From Euclidia mi (taxonomy: Eukaryota > Arthropoda > Insecta > Lepidoptera > Erebidae): a stretch of 64,000 bases of DNA. Under the pieces are notes generated by a model. The model had not been told where the DNA came from. It saw nothing but the letters and a program-made list of their open reading frames with translations, and made no database searches. How positions within the stretch are numbered: the stretch's first letter is position 1; the number at the start of each line of letters is the position of its first letter. The position numbers were made by a program, and so were the translations under genes. The stretch lies in assembly GCA_944739405.2 (NCBI GenBank), contig OX123186.2, forward strand, positions 36,565,551-36,629,550, given 5' to 3'. Of this stretch, positions 47,300 to 59,513 are shown one piece after another.

Positions 47300-48480
47300 A
47301 TACATAGATAAATGGCTAAGTAAGTAAAACACTTTGGGATTCAGATTTCTCTGCCGAGTCAGAGAGTTCTTTGTAGAATTACCATGATAGAATGTTTGAT
47401 ATTAGTTTAGACTTTCGGGCATTGGCTTTATTACTGCTAAGAGAGATATCTTACCTTAAAAAAGAAAGGCACGGCTTGTGTTTCTACTACTGCTGTATTT
47501 TTAAACGTGTATCTCAATAACTATTTATTTAAGATGTTTGAAAGTGCGTAGTTTATTTCTGCTTCAACATTTTAACGCTGCTTACTTAAATTCTAATCTT
47601 ACTAATTCAGTGTGATAAAAATTCGTTACGTAGGCACGTTTATAAAATTTGCATATAGCATATACTAAACTATTTCATTTATTTCCAAAGTGAATCCCAA
47701 AATTAGACAGAAAATTAAACAAAGCCAAACAGGAACAATTTCAAATCAAAAGAAACTACCACCATAATGACTTTAATGTGAAACCATTACGGTCAGCAAT
47801 TACACTTACAAGTATAGACGAAAATTCAAATGAAAAAGCTGTCTAAGTCAAAGGTTTACGGCCTAAATTCCAATGAGCTATTTTTCATGTGCATAGTTAT
47901 TTCGGTCGGTCTACACTGAGGGTGCAAAAGCTCATTCAGGCATAACAATACCCCCTACTATAGGTCAATATAAACTTTCCAATACAATTTTATTCACGTG
48001 AAAAGAAAACGAGAACAGTGTAAAACATTGTAGGGATTCTTTTATTTAGATCGCTTACAATGTTTCTACGCTATAGAAAATAGAGTCAGTAATAACAGGT
48101 GTATCAAAAATTACCGAGAGTAGTCAACAAAAATTGTGAGTCGTTAAACTTCCAATGAACCAGCCGATTTATTTTATACTGTTTGATAACATTTTTCTTA
48201 CAAAATTCTTTGTCGAAGGTACATAAATTAGGTTCCTATATTGTTCAGAAAATTGCTGTATCGTTTTCATTTAACGATGATTGAACGTGTATAGGTACAT
48301 TTTTTCTTTATTACTTATTCATTTTCGTATAGTATGTCGAGCAAGGTTTTATTACTTCCAAACTATGTATATTGTTCCCCTTGCTTGATTCATTTGTCCC
48401 GTATTACAATTTTAGTTTTGTACTAACATATGTTTTCGGTTCATTGCAAAAGTATATTTTCTTCGTTCCGACATAAGGTA
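47300..48480. other. no gene recognised
   Basis: AT-rich and outside the duplication. It has no long ORF or named repeat. Confidence 0.4.
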
Positions 48481-48499
48481 ATTTGTAGAGGCATTACAA

Positions 48500-49232
48500 T
48501 GTCCACAAGCTAGGGGGGAACCTAGGGGGACCCAGGGAACAAGTTCGCCGCCTTTATTGTGCCGTCGTGTGATCCATGGCCCTCTACGGTGCGCCTATAT
48601 GGGCCAAACGTGTAGCGTGCAGCGAGTAGCGGCCATTCGGATCTTACGAGGATACCGCACAATTTCATCAGAGGCGGCGACAGTTCTGGCACGTTTCCCG
48701 CCCTTTGATATCTGTATAGAAGTACTGAATATAATAGAATCGGACGCGAGCGGACGGCACAATGCCATCACTGCGCAGGCGACCAACGTATGTTGGAGGA
48801 GTGCCCAGCATGGGTGTCCGAGCGTGAAGTACTTGTCCACCAGATCGGACGGGATCTGTCTCCCCCAGCGGCGGCGAAGAGACTTGGGACGCAGTAGCCT
48901 CCTTTTGTGAAGCTAAGAGGGCTCGGGAGAGGGCTGATCCCGCCCGAAGACAAGGGCGGCGTCGCTGACATCCGCCAACCGGGCCGCGGGCCGCCAGAGC
49001 GTGGGAAGCACTGGTTGCCGTTTACGATTAGGTTGGTCCGGTAAGCTGCCAGGAGGGGCCGGTGAGGGCTTGTAGCCGTCCCTGGGAATGGGTTAAGTTG
49101 AACATGGCGCCATGGGAGAAGACGGGCGGGCGTCTTTGGTTGGCAGTCGCGGTGGTTTTTAGTGCTAACACCACATACTCCGGCTCGCATTTACCCAAGA
49201 GCCGGAGATCTGAAGGGATTTTCCACCTCGAA
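48500..49232 (+). pseudogene. R1-like LINE C-terminal end and 3' UTR
   Basis: Frame pieces read YGAPIWAK, RTISSEAATVLARFPPFD, LEECPAWVSEREVLVHQIG and DLSPPAAAKR. This is the C-terminus of an R1-clade ORF2: the post-RT helix, a zinc-knuckle-like region, and CPAW followed by a hydrophobic stretch. The pieces are in different frames, so it is decayed. A GC-rich UTR (GGGCCGCGGGCCGCC region) runs to a poly-A start at about 49222-49236. The rest of the element is absent. Confidence 0.65.
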
Positions 49233-49239
49233 AAAAAAT

Positions 49240-50650
49240 AGAGTAATAGAGTAATCAAATTTAATCCATAGTTCATACAGAGCAGCAAACAAACATGAAG
49301 CCAGACTTCTAACTGATTATCATAATCTAACAAATCTAATTTAATCTAGGCTTTACAATGTCATGGAAGAAATCCTGCGCCGTCGCTAACAGGAAGGGAG
49401 TCCCCCCCCACGCATCACGCAACGAACGAAACGTCAAAATGTCAGTCTTATATTTTGCGTGGGGCTTATAGTAATATAGTCTAAGGCTTTGAATTTTTGA
49501 TTTAAGTAAGTTATTGAAGTACCTACATAGTTCAGTTATATTATGTACGATGGTATCATTGTGCAAAAACTAGAAATACCTGACCTGCTCTACTAATATT
49601 TAGCAGAATACCGTTCACACTAGTTCACACTTGGTTCAACTTTCGATGTAGTCCCGATCTCATTCAAGTGTAAGTTAAGTTACGAGAATACCATTTATGA
49701 TGCCGAGACTAGATTGATATTGGAATTTGAACAAATATAATTACCAGAATTGGCCTTCAGAACTGCAAACACAAAGGGGTTTAATTATTTTAGCAGCTAA
49801 TTTTAATTTCACATAAATACTTAATAAAGAAACTAGAAAACATCATGCGATTATGCTAAAGCAATTTTATTGTACGCTGAGCAACGAGATAGTATCCTCA
49901 CTAATATTATAAATACGTGTGTACGTATGTTTATATCTCTTTCACTGCTTAACTACTCAACCGATCATCTTGTATTATACGACAAAATTAAATGGAATTT
50001 ATATATTACGTATAAGGACACAAGGTAACCTCATTCTGGTCCTTAGTTCAAAAGATCTCGAAAGAAGCCATTAGTAACGCTGTGGGGTGTTATATCCAAT
50101 GAGTGGATATAATTGCGACCTTCCGATTGCGGTCCTAGCCGTTTCACCGCCACGCTTCCACAGAAATGGACACAGAGCAACTTATTTATAGCACTAGGCT
50201 ACTCCCAGATTTAATATGGAGACGCCTTAGCCCTCATAAATTTTCACAGTTGGGACTAGAAAATTTTGCTTAATATAATGTCATGAATAATACACACATA
50301 TTTTACAAATTTAACTGAAATGTATTTAGGTTTTTGATAATTTGTTTTCTATTACGGGAAAACTTTTACCTTATGCTAAAGGCACTAAATAATGCCAGCC
50401 ATGTCACGGAATTTCGGCACGGGGTTGTACTATATTTGTATAACAAGCAGATAATCATAGGTAGAGCTACTAACCTGATCTTTAGTATTTGACAACTATT
50501 GTTACTGCAAAGCTTAATCAAACCCGCGGGAAGTCCTGGTTGAAATGGATTGAATGAATCAGTGATTTTGAAGTATTTTGCAAATATATTTAATATTGTC
50601 GCACTTTTTAAACAGTGTTGCTAAATTCTACGCATTACTCTTTAATTACA
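49240..50650. other. no gene; one Helitron-type 5' start
   Basis: A Helitron-type opening TCCTCACTAATATTATAAATACG lies near 49896 after an A, but I cannot find the matching CTAG end. The remainder is unassigned. Confidence 0.35.
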
Positions 50651-50651
50651 G

Positions 50652-50940
50652 TTTGAAGCAGCGATAGCCTAGTGAAGATACCAACCGACTGCCATGCAGA
50701 GGGTATCTGGTTAGAACCTCCGGCGCGAACAAGTGACTACTCGAAGTTATCTGCTTAAAACGTTAATTAGTATGTAGGTCAGTACCGTTGGATATACTCC
50801 TGTTACTGGTCTACGCCGTGGAATATAGCTATACTTTTAATTTGAGATGGCCATACGGCAATCTCTCTGTGTAAAAGATAATATTTTGTCTAAACTGGTT
50901 ACACCAGTAAGGACATGACGCTACGACGAAGATGATGACT
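50652..50940 (+). mobile_element. SINE family 2, decayed
   Basis: Head GAAGCAGCGATAGCCTAGTG and a degenerate box B (GGTTAGAACCTCCGG). The middle differs from the copy at 40694, and it ends in a GATGATGA tail. Confidence 0.6.
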
Positions 50941-50944
50941 CTTT

Positions 50945-52490
50945 TATCTTAGTTTGCAATTATAAGCTCACACCGAGCACAAATTGATTTTAAATCCCTA
51001 TACCTATATATTATATGGAATTAAGAGAGCTTCTTTATGTCTCAGGTGTTTGGTCCAACGTTATTAATAACGCTTAGTCTAGTTCTCGGCCCTTTTACTT
51101 AACGACCTCATTTCTCTGTAAATTCATATACAAAACCTTTTTAGTCTTAAGCAAGAGTTAATTTCTTGAACAAATGTTAGATTACGAATATTTCACTTAT
51201 CTAATCATGTTAAATTCCTTGCTGAAGCTTCAAGAAGTGAGAAATGGTTTTTGTATCGTTTTCATTTTTGTTTTTGTAATAAATTCCAATTGGTATATTG
51301 CTCGTAAAAACTGTTGAAAACCTACAAATGACTATAGCAATGAACATTGCCACGTAGGCGAAACTTTACAAACATACTCTCTAGCAATTGTACTTGACAA
51401 TAGCAACTTGAAAGAACGAAGTAGAGTGGAAGGTCGACAGTGAATATACAAAGTTAATTTTGACAAATATAAATGTTTCAATAACAATTCACGATTTCTA
51501 TGAGGTGAATTACTAAATTATCCAAGCAATTTACCACTTAAAAACATCCCCATTTACAAATTTAAAAATAAATGTATATTTTCGATACCGAATTATTATC
51601 GAACCAGCGAAAATTAAGGTAACAAACAAACGGATCGAGTTTTACCAGATTATCATTATTGAGAGCAGAACGCCTGTATAATTTTCGACGTATAATTTAG
51701 TTATTCCATAGGAAATGAGAAAACTCTTCGTTCATGAATCCAGTAAGTAGTTTCCATATCTACAGATTCTAGTCTCTATTGGACGCATCACTGAGAGCTT
51801 AGACTCTGCTTTAGAAGATTATATTTGGTATTGTCAAAGTGAGATAAAGTTGAATTGGATTCGTTCGAGGTTCGCAATGTACTGCTCTACTGAGTTAACA
51901 TTTCAAATAGTAGAATTCCTTTGAATCTTAGCTTCGATAATGTATAAGAGATATCCTTTATTCTCGAGGCTTGGATTGTATAATCAAATGAGCTTATGCA
52001 ACTAAGGTTGAGGTAGTATAATGTATTACCATAAAAAATATTTGCTAGTAATATCAGAGATTTTTAGATTTCCTAAGCTGTTTATATTATAATACACAAA
52101 ACATAATATAAGAAACTGACTAACCAACAATTTGACTGCCTGTTATATCAAAACACAGCTAAAACCCTTGGGTTTGAAAACTTAAAATGGTGTACACAGG
52201 TTGGTAATGTAATGTAAACGCCTACAAGGACTGTTACTTTTTAAGTTTTCTACCCAAGAAGACCATTGAGATCAAAAGTTAGTATGAAGTGTACATAGAT
52301 TCTCCATACGTACGAAGTTAGAAGAAAAGGCTAGTAAATCTATGTATAGCTACGTAACCGGGACTAAGTGATGGACTGCAGACATTAGCAGAATTGTACG
52401 CGTACCGGGGCAACCACAGTTAATCTCTAAAGATTTGTACCTATAATATTTTGTCTACAACGCCAATATATACAAATAGAATATAGCATA
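50945..52490. other. no gene recognised
   Basis: AT-rich with only short chance ORFs. I see nothing to annotate. Confidence 0.4.
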
Positions 52491-52499
52491 TAGGCGTAT

Positions 52500-52727
52500 G
52501 TGACTGCTGATCGGAGGTCCCGAGTTCGATTTCCGGGTCGCGCTTAAAGTGTTACTGGGTTTTTTCCGAATTCTCAGTAGCAGCACGGAGTCTGGTGATG
52601 TGCCTGGTAGCGGAAATAGACTCGCACCCTATTACGTGGGTCCTAAAAATTCATGGCGAAATGTGGGTGTAATATTACACCTCTGCTTGCCCCTTCGGGG
52701 ATACAGGCGTGAGTCTATAAAAAATAG
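52500..52727 (+). mobile_element. SINE family 1, nearly full length
   Basis: Box B GAGTTCGATTTCCGGG near 52521, then the family body and poly-A. The first part of the tRNA head is eroded (TGACTGCTGATCGGAGG). Confidence 0.75.
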
Positions 52728-52734
52728 GATATAG

Positions 52735-53850
52735 CATTTTATCAAATCAAAAACATCATTGGCGAGTTCAATATATGTAAAATAATACTCATGTTAAATA
52801 TTCACACGAGAATTCAATACCATAACACAAATATTACACCGCAATAAATACTCAGCAAACAAGAATTAGTTGTTCCATTTTGTAAAGGATTAACAGGATG
52901 TTTTCATATCGACACTTTCGGCACAAATATCGTTTTCATATCGGCAGTGTAATCGTACATATCGATGCAAATTCAATATGTACACCGATTTTATTCTACT
53001 TTATGTTTGTAGCCAAATACGAGTTTAAAACATCACATTATAATGACAAAATACATACCTTTTGAAATGAAAGTGCTGAGGTACTGACACCCAATAATAA
53101 TGATAGGCTGATAACGTGTCTCTCAATAGACTATGAGTAGATATAAAATTGATTTTAAAATAGAACAATTACATATCAACAGGCATATTACATATCTGTG
53201 TCTCAAAGTGGATGCAGAAACAGCGGTGTAATAATGGGTGGGTGACTGTATAATTGACTTGTATACAACTAAACTCTATGTTTACCTGTAACATTACAAA
53301 ATCTCATCTCTGTTCACTTCACATTCAGTGAGTCAACACAAAACTAACATAAAATAAAACTAGCTAGCTATATGGATCTCATCTGTATAATGTACTCGAC
53401 GAGTTTAAATTATGATTGTTTGTAAAATCAGAATCAGCAACGTAGTAAATGAGAACAATAGTGGTGGCCCGACGGACAGGGACGTCGATATATCATGCGC
53501 TTGACATTTCACTTAGTTAGCATTTTCATTACCCCGCTTTGTGTCAACGAAGTTAATTGACTAGAAAGTGCACGCAGACGCAATTTATTACTGCGCGCCC
53601 CGATGTGTGTTTTCTATTAGAATACTGCGTAAGCATTTCACTCGTGAATGCACCATAAGCAAGCTGTTTGAAATATTAGATGCAGAAAATGTTCAATGCT
53701 TCACAAGCTTTCAATCTACCTATTCATCTCTCACGCTTCTGTATAATTCCAAACTTAGAAAATGCTTTAAAGGAAGAAGGATTATGTCTGAAAATCACAA
53801 ATTAACTCCATACTCATCACAGGCTTTCAAGAAAAGGAAAAACGGGTTCG
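52735..53850. other. no confident gene
   Basis: A 105-codon frame at 53568-53885 (ISKLFEILDAENVQCF, KLRKCFKGRR) has no recognised domain. Its end lies in a hairpin. I regard it as unproven. Confidence 0.3.
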
Positions 53851-53853
53851 CTG

Positions 53854-53956
53854 CAAAACAGGCATACAGATACCTGTATGCATAGACTAATGATTGGTCT
53901 CGCTCTGTATAGCGAAGCGATACCAACCATTTGTCTAGGCATGTATGCCTGTTTTG
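53854..53956. repeat. imperfect inverted repeat, about 100 bp
   Basis: CAAAACAGGCATACAG and its inverted match CATGTATGCCTGTTTTG enclose paired GACTAATGATTGGT / ACCAACCATTTGTC and a short AGCGA centre. This is a hairpin or a small MITE. Confidence 0.7.
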
Positions 53957-55131
53957 ATTGACAGACGTTCATATGGATGTAATAACGAGCAAAAAATATC
54001 CGTATAGATATTTATTTCTTTTTAAAGGACCTTAGAAATTCATTCATAGATATAAAGTCGTTATGATAAGACCAAATATACGGCCTGATACGTGATTATT
54101 AAATTGACGGGCTTGTAAACAAATATAATTTTTACATTTGCTACTTAAATTCTGACGATATGATGGACACATTATTTCAATTACTTTTTACTGTTCCAAG
54201 TACTTATAGTACTTTACAAAAAAGTAAAAAGTAATTATAGTGACCACGATAGTTTAAATTCCTACATTATTTCAATGTAAATAATAATAATAAATAAATA
54301 AATTTATTTATTTCAATTCTGAAATTTACACTTAGTAGTTACACAACTTACAAAGCACAATACATGTACATTACTTTGTCAAATACAAGAGTCTAAGTTA
54401 AATGATCACATATGCGGGTCAGTTACATTGAACTCCTAAACTAAGTTAAAGTACCTGTACCTTAGCAGCCAAGTGACTTTAAAATCTTGAGTTGTTACAA
54501 CTTATTAGACTCAGAGGAATATGCACATGGAATGCACACTCAGAGGAATGTCGATATTTAATGCTTAGATTTTTTTTGCGTAAGTACTAACAGCTTATTT
54601 TTTTTATAACAAAGGTAGGTAGTTTTAACAAAAGTACAATGAAATAAATAAAATTGAATCAAAGCTACTCCCATGTAACTCTATATTTGATTGCCGAACT
54701 ATCATAAAAGTCCTCACATTACCTACATATGTAAAAACTTTTTATAAAACTCTGGAAGCTCTTACAAGTTGCATTTCTGACTCCAAAGGGAATAGTATCA
54801 GCAAAACTACAAAGCTTGAACAAACTACCCGCACTATTTCTATGTAAGTTATTCACAACTAAGCCCGCATTGTTTCCTGATAGCTGTATTCATATTTATT
54901 CAATGATGTCACGTCAAATTGAGTTCAGGGCCTTTTATTTATTAATATTAATCCTTATATCAAATTGTGTTGTAAGCTGGATTAACAGTTGCTGAGTTGC
55001 ATATATATTTTCTACATATTATAGAATGCTTGCTATCAAGCTTTTAGAATGTAGATTTTATAGATTTTACATGTACCTAGTGTATAAGACTTACAAAATT
55101 TTCTCTTTAATTAATATGTAAGGGAATTATG
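53957..55131. other. no gene; AATA run
   Basis: (AATA)n/(TTTA)n runs at about 54280-54320. The rest is unassigned. Confidence 0.35.
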
Positions 55132-55145
55132 AAGTGTCCCAAAGC

Positions 55146-57265
55146 GGATATAGAAAATGCCTATAACAATGTTGCCATTGAGGTAGCGATATGTATACTA
55201 GATAATCAAAAATCGGTTCAAAACTATGCAAATATCTTTGGAGGTTCTTGAGTGAAAGACATTTAAAAATAAAGCTATCTGAAAGTAATATTATAAGCAG
55301 GTATACATACAGGGGTCTTGCTCAAGGGGATACCTTATCTCCATTATTATTTAACTTAATCACGCACAAATTATGTCATAGTCTCCAGAATGTATCAGTG
55401 TTACAGTATGCGGATGATTTTGTTGTATATGTTACTAATAAAGATATTAAACTGTGTGAAAGGTACGTTCAAAATGCTTTAAATTTGTCAGTAGAGTTAC
55501 TAAATGAATTAGGTTTGTCACTTTCTCAAAACATAGTATTGTCTTTTTAGTAGGGGTCGTAGAAGAATCCTGCCCATTCTAAGGCTTTGCCAACCTTTGA
55601 GGTACGATGAAAATATTAAGTACTTAGGGATGTGGCTAAATAGAGGTCTAAGCTGGAGTAAACACATCAATGAGTTGGTTTGTAAATGTTCAAAGTTCCT
55701 TAACATATTGAAAGTGTTGGCAGGTAGTTCCTGGGGTGTACATATGACACATATGCGAAGATTATACGTGTCCCTCATAAGGAGCCATATTGATTATGCT
55801 TCCTTTTTATACAACAGTGGTGCTAAAAGTTATATAACCAAATTAGATAAAATTCAGAATCAGGCGCTGAGAATCGTAGGTGGTTTTGTTAAAAGTTCTC
55901 CCATACATGTCATGGAGAGCGAGTTACACATTGCGCCCCTTTTCATTAGGAGACAATATCTAGCTTATAAATATCTATTAAAGATTAGTTCTTGGTCCAC
56001 TGAGAATACTATTAATCTCATTTCAGAATTAAGTGATTTATGTCAAATGAGCTATTGGGCAAATAAAAACAAGCCTTTGCTATCACAAACATGTGAAAAA
56101 GTTAAACAGATTGATGGCATTTTAGAAGACAAACTAAGAATTTTTCTTTTGAGATTTGGTTAACAGCTATTGATTTCCAGAAACACTTATGTACTAATAT
56201 GGAATGTATTTCGTTAGCTAAATCAAATTACGAACCTAATACTTTATTACATAATGTTATAACAGAAATAAATGTAAATTATACTGGGTGGCATAAACTG
56301 TATTCAGATGGGTCGAAGTGTGATCACGGACTGGGTGTGGGATTCTATGATGAGAGTTGTAACCATAAAGCAGGTTTTAAAATAATATGTATGTCTTATT
56401 TCTCATTATGGCACTGGAACTCATTGCAATTCGGCAAGCACTGTACTATGCAATAGAGAAAAATATAATAAAGTAGCTATCTTCACCGATAGTAAAAGTG
56501 CTTTGCAACACGTGGCTCGATGCGCCTCTGGTGACAGGGGTACACCGATAGCCTACGATATTTTAGAAATTATTTGGAATTTTAGCAAGAAGAATGCAGG
56601 GTTGATTTTGCAATGGGTTCCAGCACATGTTGGTTTACCAGGAAATGAGGAAGCAGACCGTTTCTCCAAAAGTGCAGTTACAAATGATGTTGGGATTTGT
56701 TTTGTGCCAGATTACAGAGAATCTATACCTAAATTTAAAATTAAATGTTTTAGTAATTGGAGCGATTATTATAACATAAAATGTAAGGAAAAGGGAATTT
56801 GGTACAAGACAATTTTAGGCAACCTTCCTCGTTTGCCCTGGTTTGATGATAGTGATTTAAGTATAAGCTTTGTCAAGTTAGCCTTAAGACTACGATCCAG
56901 CCACTTTCCATCAGCAAAGTTTGCATTTCTTGCAAAAAGCAAATTCACCTAAGTGCAGCTCGTGCAATGTTATTGAAGATGTGCAGCATTTGCTGATGGA
57001 ATGTTTTAGGAACCGGAACGAGAGGGAAATTTTAATAAAAGAGTTCCAGTTGAATTTATTACAGGTAGGGTTAGTGCAAACAATTTTAGCACAACCAAAA
57101 TCAACCCTAGCAAAAAGATTGTGTCAGCTCATTAACTATATTTAATTTCAAGTATTTATAATATTTTTGTTGTACTTAAGTCCTAATGTTGTTTTTGTAC
57201 AAGGCATAATGGGGTTGGCGTATCCACATTGATAAAAACCCCAATTCAAATAAAGAAAGAACAAA
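55146..57265 (+). pseudogene. RNase-H-bearing LINE (I/LOA-like), 5'-truncated
   Basis: RT from motif A (DIENAYNNV, about 55147) through WRFLSERHLKIKL, YRGLAQGDTLSPLLFN and motif C QYADDF (about 55406-55423). The thumb is at 55597 on (IKYLGMWLNRGLSW). An RNase H domain follows, with YSDGSK (about 56308), LELIAI (about 56415), FTDSKSAL and AHVGLPGNEEADR (about 56620-56660), so all four acidic positions are visible. The C-terminal Cys/His region is KCSSCNVIEDVQHLLMEC (about 56950). Several frameshifts separate the pieces. The tail is AATAAAGAAAGAACAAA. AAGTGTCCCAAAGC (55132-55145) and AAGTGCCCCAAAGC (57266-57279) look like the target-site duplication. Confidence 0.8.
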
Positions 57266-57289
57266 AAGTGCCCCAAAGCAAATTGTAGA

Positions 57290-57530
57290 GCTAAAAAACT
57301 GTTTTATTTTCCAGTGACTCCGATACCTCAGTTCCAGAACTCAGTGTTAAAGTATACGATGGACTTACTTCACACCTTCGCTATTAATTCAACACACGTG
57401 TGTCGTGTATGTACTACGTGAGTTTTTCCAAAAAAAAAAGTAGTGAAAGTAGAATTTACTGTCCATTATGTTTTATTTTGAATAGAATGAAAATACCACA
57501 TCGTCAGTTAATCGAGCTAGAAAACGCTCC
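57290..57530. other. no gene recognised
   Basis: A short AT-rich spacer between the LINE and the GC-rich block. Confidence 0.4.
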
Positions 57531-58080
57531 CCCGTGGGATCTCCACGTTGCCGTGGTGGGGTGGCTAAGTAACCGTGGCTAGGTCGCGTGGCCGTGGGCT
57601 TGACGGAGGCCTGTACAGGATGGGTCCAAAGGTGCGGGTGCGAGGGACAGTTCTTCTGTCCCTCGCAGTCGGGCGCGGTCGCGGGAGGAGAGGCGTGTCG
57701 GTGTTGCGTTGCCGCGCGCCCTATCTCCCGCGACCAAATGGGGCGCACCATCATCGTTGCGTTGCGGTGGAGCCGCAGAGGAAGAGGAGATGCGGTGTTA
57801 TCAGGTTGCCGTCCTCCCTTTCCTCTGCGGCCGCTGGGTATTTTGGCGGCGGAGCCCAACACTTTCATCTGCCGCCAAGGGGGTTTTGATCGGGGCCCAC
57901 CTGACCATCTGGCGGGCCAATACCCGTCGAAGGGTAGCTAGGAATGCTTCGGCGATACCCGACCCTCCGATACACGGGTACATGAGGAACACGGGTTGGT
58001 TTTTAGTCAGTAAGAGTATGACAGTCCCCTTTGCCCTTGCTCCAGGGCGGAGGGACTCCTTGCGCTACTTGAGAATTTCC
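57530..58080 (+). mobile_element. GC-rich repeat, LINE leader/UTR-like
   Basis: A GC-rich island with overlapping chance ORFs in several frames on both strands. It contains ACGGGTTGGTTTTTAGTCAG, TAAGAGTATGACAGTCCCC and GGGACTCCTTGCGCTA. This wording is common in lepidopteran R1-like LINE leaders. No domain is found in any frame. Confidence 0.4.
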
Positions 58081-58262
58081 GCAGCTACGCCAGCACATTA
58101 ATTCTTAATTTAACTGTTTCATCGCGATCCCGTGCATATTTCGGAAAATTATTCTTACTACGGTCTCTAAGGAACATACAGGCCAAATTGCAGCTACTCG
58201 CGCCCAATAGTTTCGGCTGTGCATTGTCTGTCAGTCAGTCAGTAACGCAAGGATTTTATATA
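58080..58262 (-). mobile_element. Helitron-like family H2 copy
   Basis: CGCAGCTACGCC, CATCGCGATCCCGTGC, AAATTGCAGCTACTCGCGCCCAATAG and GTCTGTCAGTCAGTCAGTAACGC match the copies at 22955 and 41855. Confidence 0.55.
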
Positions 58263-58384
58263 TACCGATCATGGATGAGAAGATGGGTAGAGTTGGGCCT
58301 ACCAGCTGATTATTATACACACACATTAAAACTACCTTTTGTGTTTGCTAAGTTTTCTAATCTTTGGACATATGTAATAATATG

Positions 58385-58436
58385 ACATCAATAATGACTT
58401 TCAAGTTTATAATAAACTTGAAAGTCATTATTGATG
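58385..58436. repeat. near-perfect 51-bp palindrome
   Basis: CATCAATAATGACTTTCAAG with TTTAT pairs exactly with its inverted copy, giving 25-bp arms around a single central base. It may be a hairpin element core or a small-RNA-type hairpin. Confidence 0.9.
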
Positions 58437-58525
58437 AAATTCAGCATGGAAACAGTTGGAGACGGGTCAAACATTATTATTGCACGGCATTTACGAAATA
58501 CCCATGTTTTATGTGATTTATAAAA

Positions 58526-58690
58526 AATACTAGACGTCGTCGCCAGCGGCTTCGGGCGCGTCAATTATACATATTAACCTTATCGTATATATAAGAATAA
58601 TTCTATCAACTAAAAAAACCGCATTAAAATCCGTTGCGCAGTTTTTAAGATTTAAGCATAGATAGAGACAGACTTAGACTAGACTTATAC
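58526..58690 (-). mobile_element. Helitron-like fragment
   Basis: ACTAGACGTCGTCGCCAGCGGCTTCGG, AAAACCGCATTAAAATCCGTTGCG and GATAGAGACAGAC follow the layout of a common lepidopteran non-autonomous element in reverse orientation. Confidence 0.5.
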
Positions 58691-59220
58691 TATGTAGTTA
58701 TATGTACACTCTCTTGTCGTACTATGCAAACCTCCAGGCTGAAGCAAATGCTAGATATTAGGTAAGGCAAGTAAATCAAGTAATATGCATATAATAACCT
58801 TAATTGCTTTCAGTGATTAGTATTTAATCCGTTACACAGTTAACGGGAAATCCATCTACCTCTGGTACGACTAATTGACAGAATACACACAAAGTTCATT
58901 GTGAAATGCCAAAAACCACTCAGAATATGTGTATCGTGAATATTGTTACTACCGTATGTTTTAAAATCTGGCGTGTTATTCGAATTATGCCACGGGTTTT
59001 TATTTTTATTAATAAGCCAACTGCTGCCAACGAATTTATTACAATTACAGTAGCTCTCATTTGTGATGCCCAATTTAAATATTTTTGGAATATTAAATGT
59101 ACTCATTCTAGGACTAAAATTGAACAGTAGCGGCTTTGAATAATGACATCAAAATAGCAAGGTTATTGACAGAACATAACGAGTACAGCAATATTTTATC
59201 GCCAATCCACACTGGTTATA
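58690..59220. other. no gene recognised
   Basis: Overlapping short ORFs lie on both strands, without recognisable motifs. Confidence 0.35.
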
Positions 59221-59513
59221 TCTTTCTGACTTTATAAACGCGAAAGTTTGTGAGGATCTGAAGCCCTACTATGCATTAGAATCCATTTCTACTACTCATA
59301 AAAACGCATAATATGTAGCTTATCCTACTACTATAATATTGCAAAACTATATAAAAAAGAAACATGGACGAACGTATGCATCGATGAATTGATGTTCGTT
59401 TTTATTTGGGTTGTGAAGATATGTGGTGACATTATGTATCCATCAGAATAGCACGGAAGCTTTTTATCACGATAACCGCCAATCACGCGGGTGAAGCTGC
59501 GGGTAGCAGCTAG
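59221..59513 (+). mobile_element. non-autonomous Helitron, 293 bp
   Basis: It starts TCTTTCTGACTTTATAAACG after an A and ends GGTGAAGCTGCGGGTAGCAG-CTAG before a T. A CGCGGGTGAAGCTGCGGG stem-type region lies just upstream of CTAG. No ORF. Confidence 0.7.

Noticed and set aside
53568..53885. 105-codon ORF
   Set aside because: No domain and no Kozak or splice support, and its end overlaps an inverted repeat. Left unassigned.
57575..58101. Four overlapping 100-130-codon ORFs in a GC-rich block
   Set aside because: GC-rich DNA is poor in stops, the frames are open on both strands, and none shows a domain.
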